This document shows, in pieces, positions 5,268-6,128 of a stretch of DNA of 6,128 nt. The stretch is from an uncultured Spongiibacteraceae bacterium (lineage in GTDB: Bacteria > Pseudomonadota > Gammaproteobacteria > Pseudomonadales > Dasaniaceae): contig CALBVI010000065.1 in assembly GCA_937969395.1 (NCBI GenBank), positions 1 through 6,128 of the forward strand, in the 5' to 3' direction. Both the position numbers and the translations under genes were made by a program. Below the pieces are notes generated by a model, which saw nothing but the letters and a program-made list of their open reading frames with translations, was not told where the DNA came from and did not search any database. Each line of letters starts with the position of its first letter. The first letter of the stretch is position 1.

Positions 5268-6128
5268 AAGATCTTGCGCTGATTATTGAAGCTGGCGTTC
5301 CTATTATTATTGTGGAAACTCAGGATGAATTGCGGGCGCTAGAGCTATTAACTCAGGTTGCTATTAAGCAGCAGCTAGGTTTTAGTCGGTGGTCAATTAC
5401 TGAAGGGTTAACGCAGGCAGGGTTTGCCGATGAGCTTAGTTTAGTTGATGACCCTGAATCGCCAGCTGACGTTTTAAAGAAGATTAAAAAAACTAAAACG
5501 CCATCATTATTCGCGCTGTGTGATTTTCATCCCTATCTGGTTAATAACCCTGAAAATGTTAGGTTATTAAAGGATATTGCTCTCAACTGCGCGTCTGTGC
5601 AACATAGTATCGTGTTACTAAGTTATGATTTAACGGTACCTCCAGAGTTACAGCATTATAGTGCTAGGTTTGCATTTAGTTTGCCTAGCGATGCGCAGCT
5701 AATGTCGATTGTTCGTGAAGAGGTTGAGAGTTGGTCGAAAGAGAATGCTAATGCGCGGATTAAAACAGACCATATTACGCTCAAGAAACTGGTTAAAAAC
5801 TTATCAGGTTTAAGCAGGCAAGATGCTCGTCGATTGATTCGCGGTGCTATTCGCGATGATGGCGCCATTACTGAAGATGATTTGCCAGAGATTAATAAGG
5901 CAAAATTTGAATTAATCGACATGGATGGCGTGTTGAGCTTCGAATACGATACTGAAAAATTTTCGGCGGTCGGTGGCCTTAATAATTTAAAAAATTGGCT
6001 GAAAGAGCGAGAAGCTATTTTCCTGAATATGCAAAACACCTCTATAGACCGCCCCAAAGGTGTGATGTTATTAGGTATTCAGGGCGGCGGTAAAAGTTTA
6101 GCGGCAAAGTCGGTCGCGGGTTTATGGG
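5255..6128 (+). CDS. Ycf46-like AAA+ ATPase, N-terminal part (partial, runs off the window)
   Basis: The gene opens at ATG 5255 with AAGGGA at 5244-5249 as a good ribosome-binding site and stays open for 291 codons to the edge. The N-terminal part (about 1-160) resembles the degenerate nucleotide-binding-like region of Ycf46 proteins, including CDFHPYL (89-95) followed by a segment ending VPPEL...SLP. A helical part follows with LSGLSRQDARRLIRGAI (183-199). The true AAA domain begins near AVGGLNNLKNWL (238-249) and holds Walker A GIQGGGKS at 274-281, preceded by RPKGVMLL. Walker B, sensor and arginine-finger motifs lie beyond the window; related bacterial proteins are about 490-500 residues. 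Ycf46 is plastid-encoded in algae and present in cyanobacteria; the function of proteobacterial members is not established. Being 76 bases after pgpA, it may or may not share its transcript. Confidence 0.88.
   Translation, partial: MRDVKDLALIIEAGVPIIIVETQDELRALELLTQVAIKQQLGFSRWSITEGLTQAGFADELSLVDDPESPADVLKKIKKTKTPSLFALCDFHPYLVNNPENVRLLKDIALNCASVQHSIVLLSYDLTVPPELQHYSARFAFSLPSDAQLMSIVREEVESWSKENANARIKTDHITLKKLVKNLSGLSRQDARRLIRGAIRDDGAITEDDLPEINKAKFELIDMDGVLSFEYDTEKFSAVGGLNNLKNWLKEREAIFLNMQNTSIDRPKGVMLLGIQGGGKSLAAKSVAGLW

Noticed and set aside
5656..6057. 133-codon open frame on the minus strand
   Set aside because: It lies wholly inside the AAA ATPase coding region, which has clear family motifs and a good ribosome-binding site. 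The minus-strand product is serine/leucine-rich and resembles no family I know; it is a shadow frame.

Overview
The window is a conserved chromosomal block of ordinary gammaproteobacterial housekeeping genes, all on the + strand. The order is nrdR (3' end only), ribD, ribB with a degenerate second domain, ribH, nusB, thiL, pgpA, and then the first ~291 codons of a Ycf46-like AAA ATPase that runs off the right edge. The nrdR-ribD-...-ribH-nusB-thiL-pgpA order, and protein motifs close to those of Pseudomonas and Escherichia coli homologues, point to Gammaproteobacteria. AT-rich spacers and frequent TTA leucine codons suggest a moderate- or low-GC, possibly marine lineage. The genus cannot be told from this sequence.

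Layout: 2-100 end of nrdR; 141-1283 ribD; 1284-1366 a spacer with a hairpin and a possible 22-residue ORF; 1367-2482 ribBX-type gene; 2519-3001 ribH; 3002-3094 a spacer with two inverted repeats; 3095-3559 nusB (GTG start); 3617-4654 thiL; 4705-5178 pgpA; 5255-6128 the AAA ATPase gene. No gene-free stretch exceeds 100 bases. I see no tRNA, rRNA, mobile element, CRISPR array or strong intrinsic terminator.

The genes serve three cofactor or housekeeping themes. RibD, RibB and RibH supply the pyrimidine and four-carbon branches and the lumazine condensation of riboflavin synthesis. The first step (GTP cyclohydrolase II) and the last (riboflavin synthase) are not encoded here. The RibA-like half of the ribB product has lost its zinc cysteines, and the slot between ribD and ribB, where many relatives carry ribE, holds only 83 bases. 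NusB is an rRNA antitermination factor, ThiL makes thiamine diphosphate, and PgpA dephosphorylates phosphatidylglycerophosphate in the membrane.

I find no clear undescribed system. The points most worth a second look are the degenerate RibA-like domain together with the missing ribE, a lumazine synthase with an altered substrate loop, the small ORF and hairpin between ribD and ribB, a -10-like box that would make pgpA leaderless, and the Ycf46-like ATPase with its small overlapping upstream ORF.
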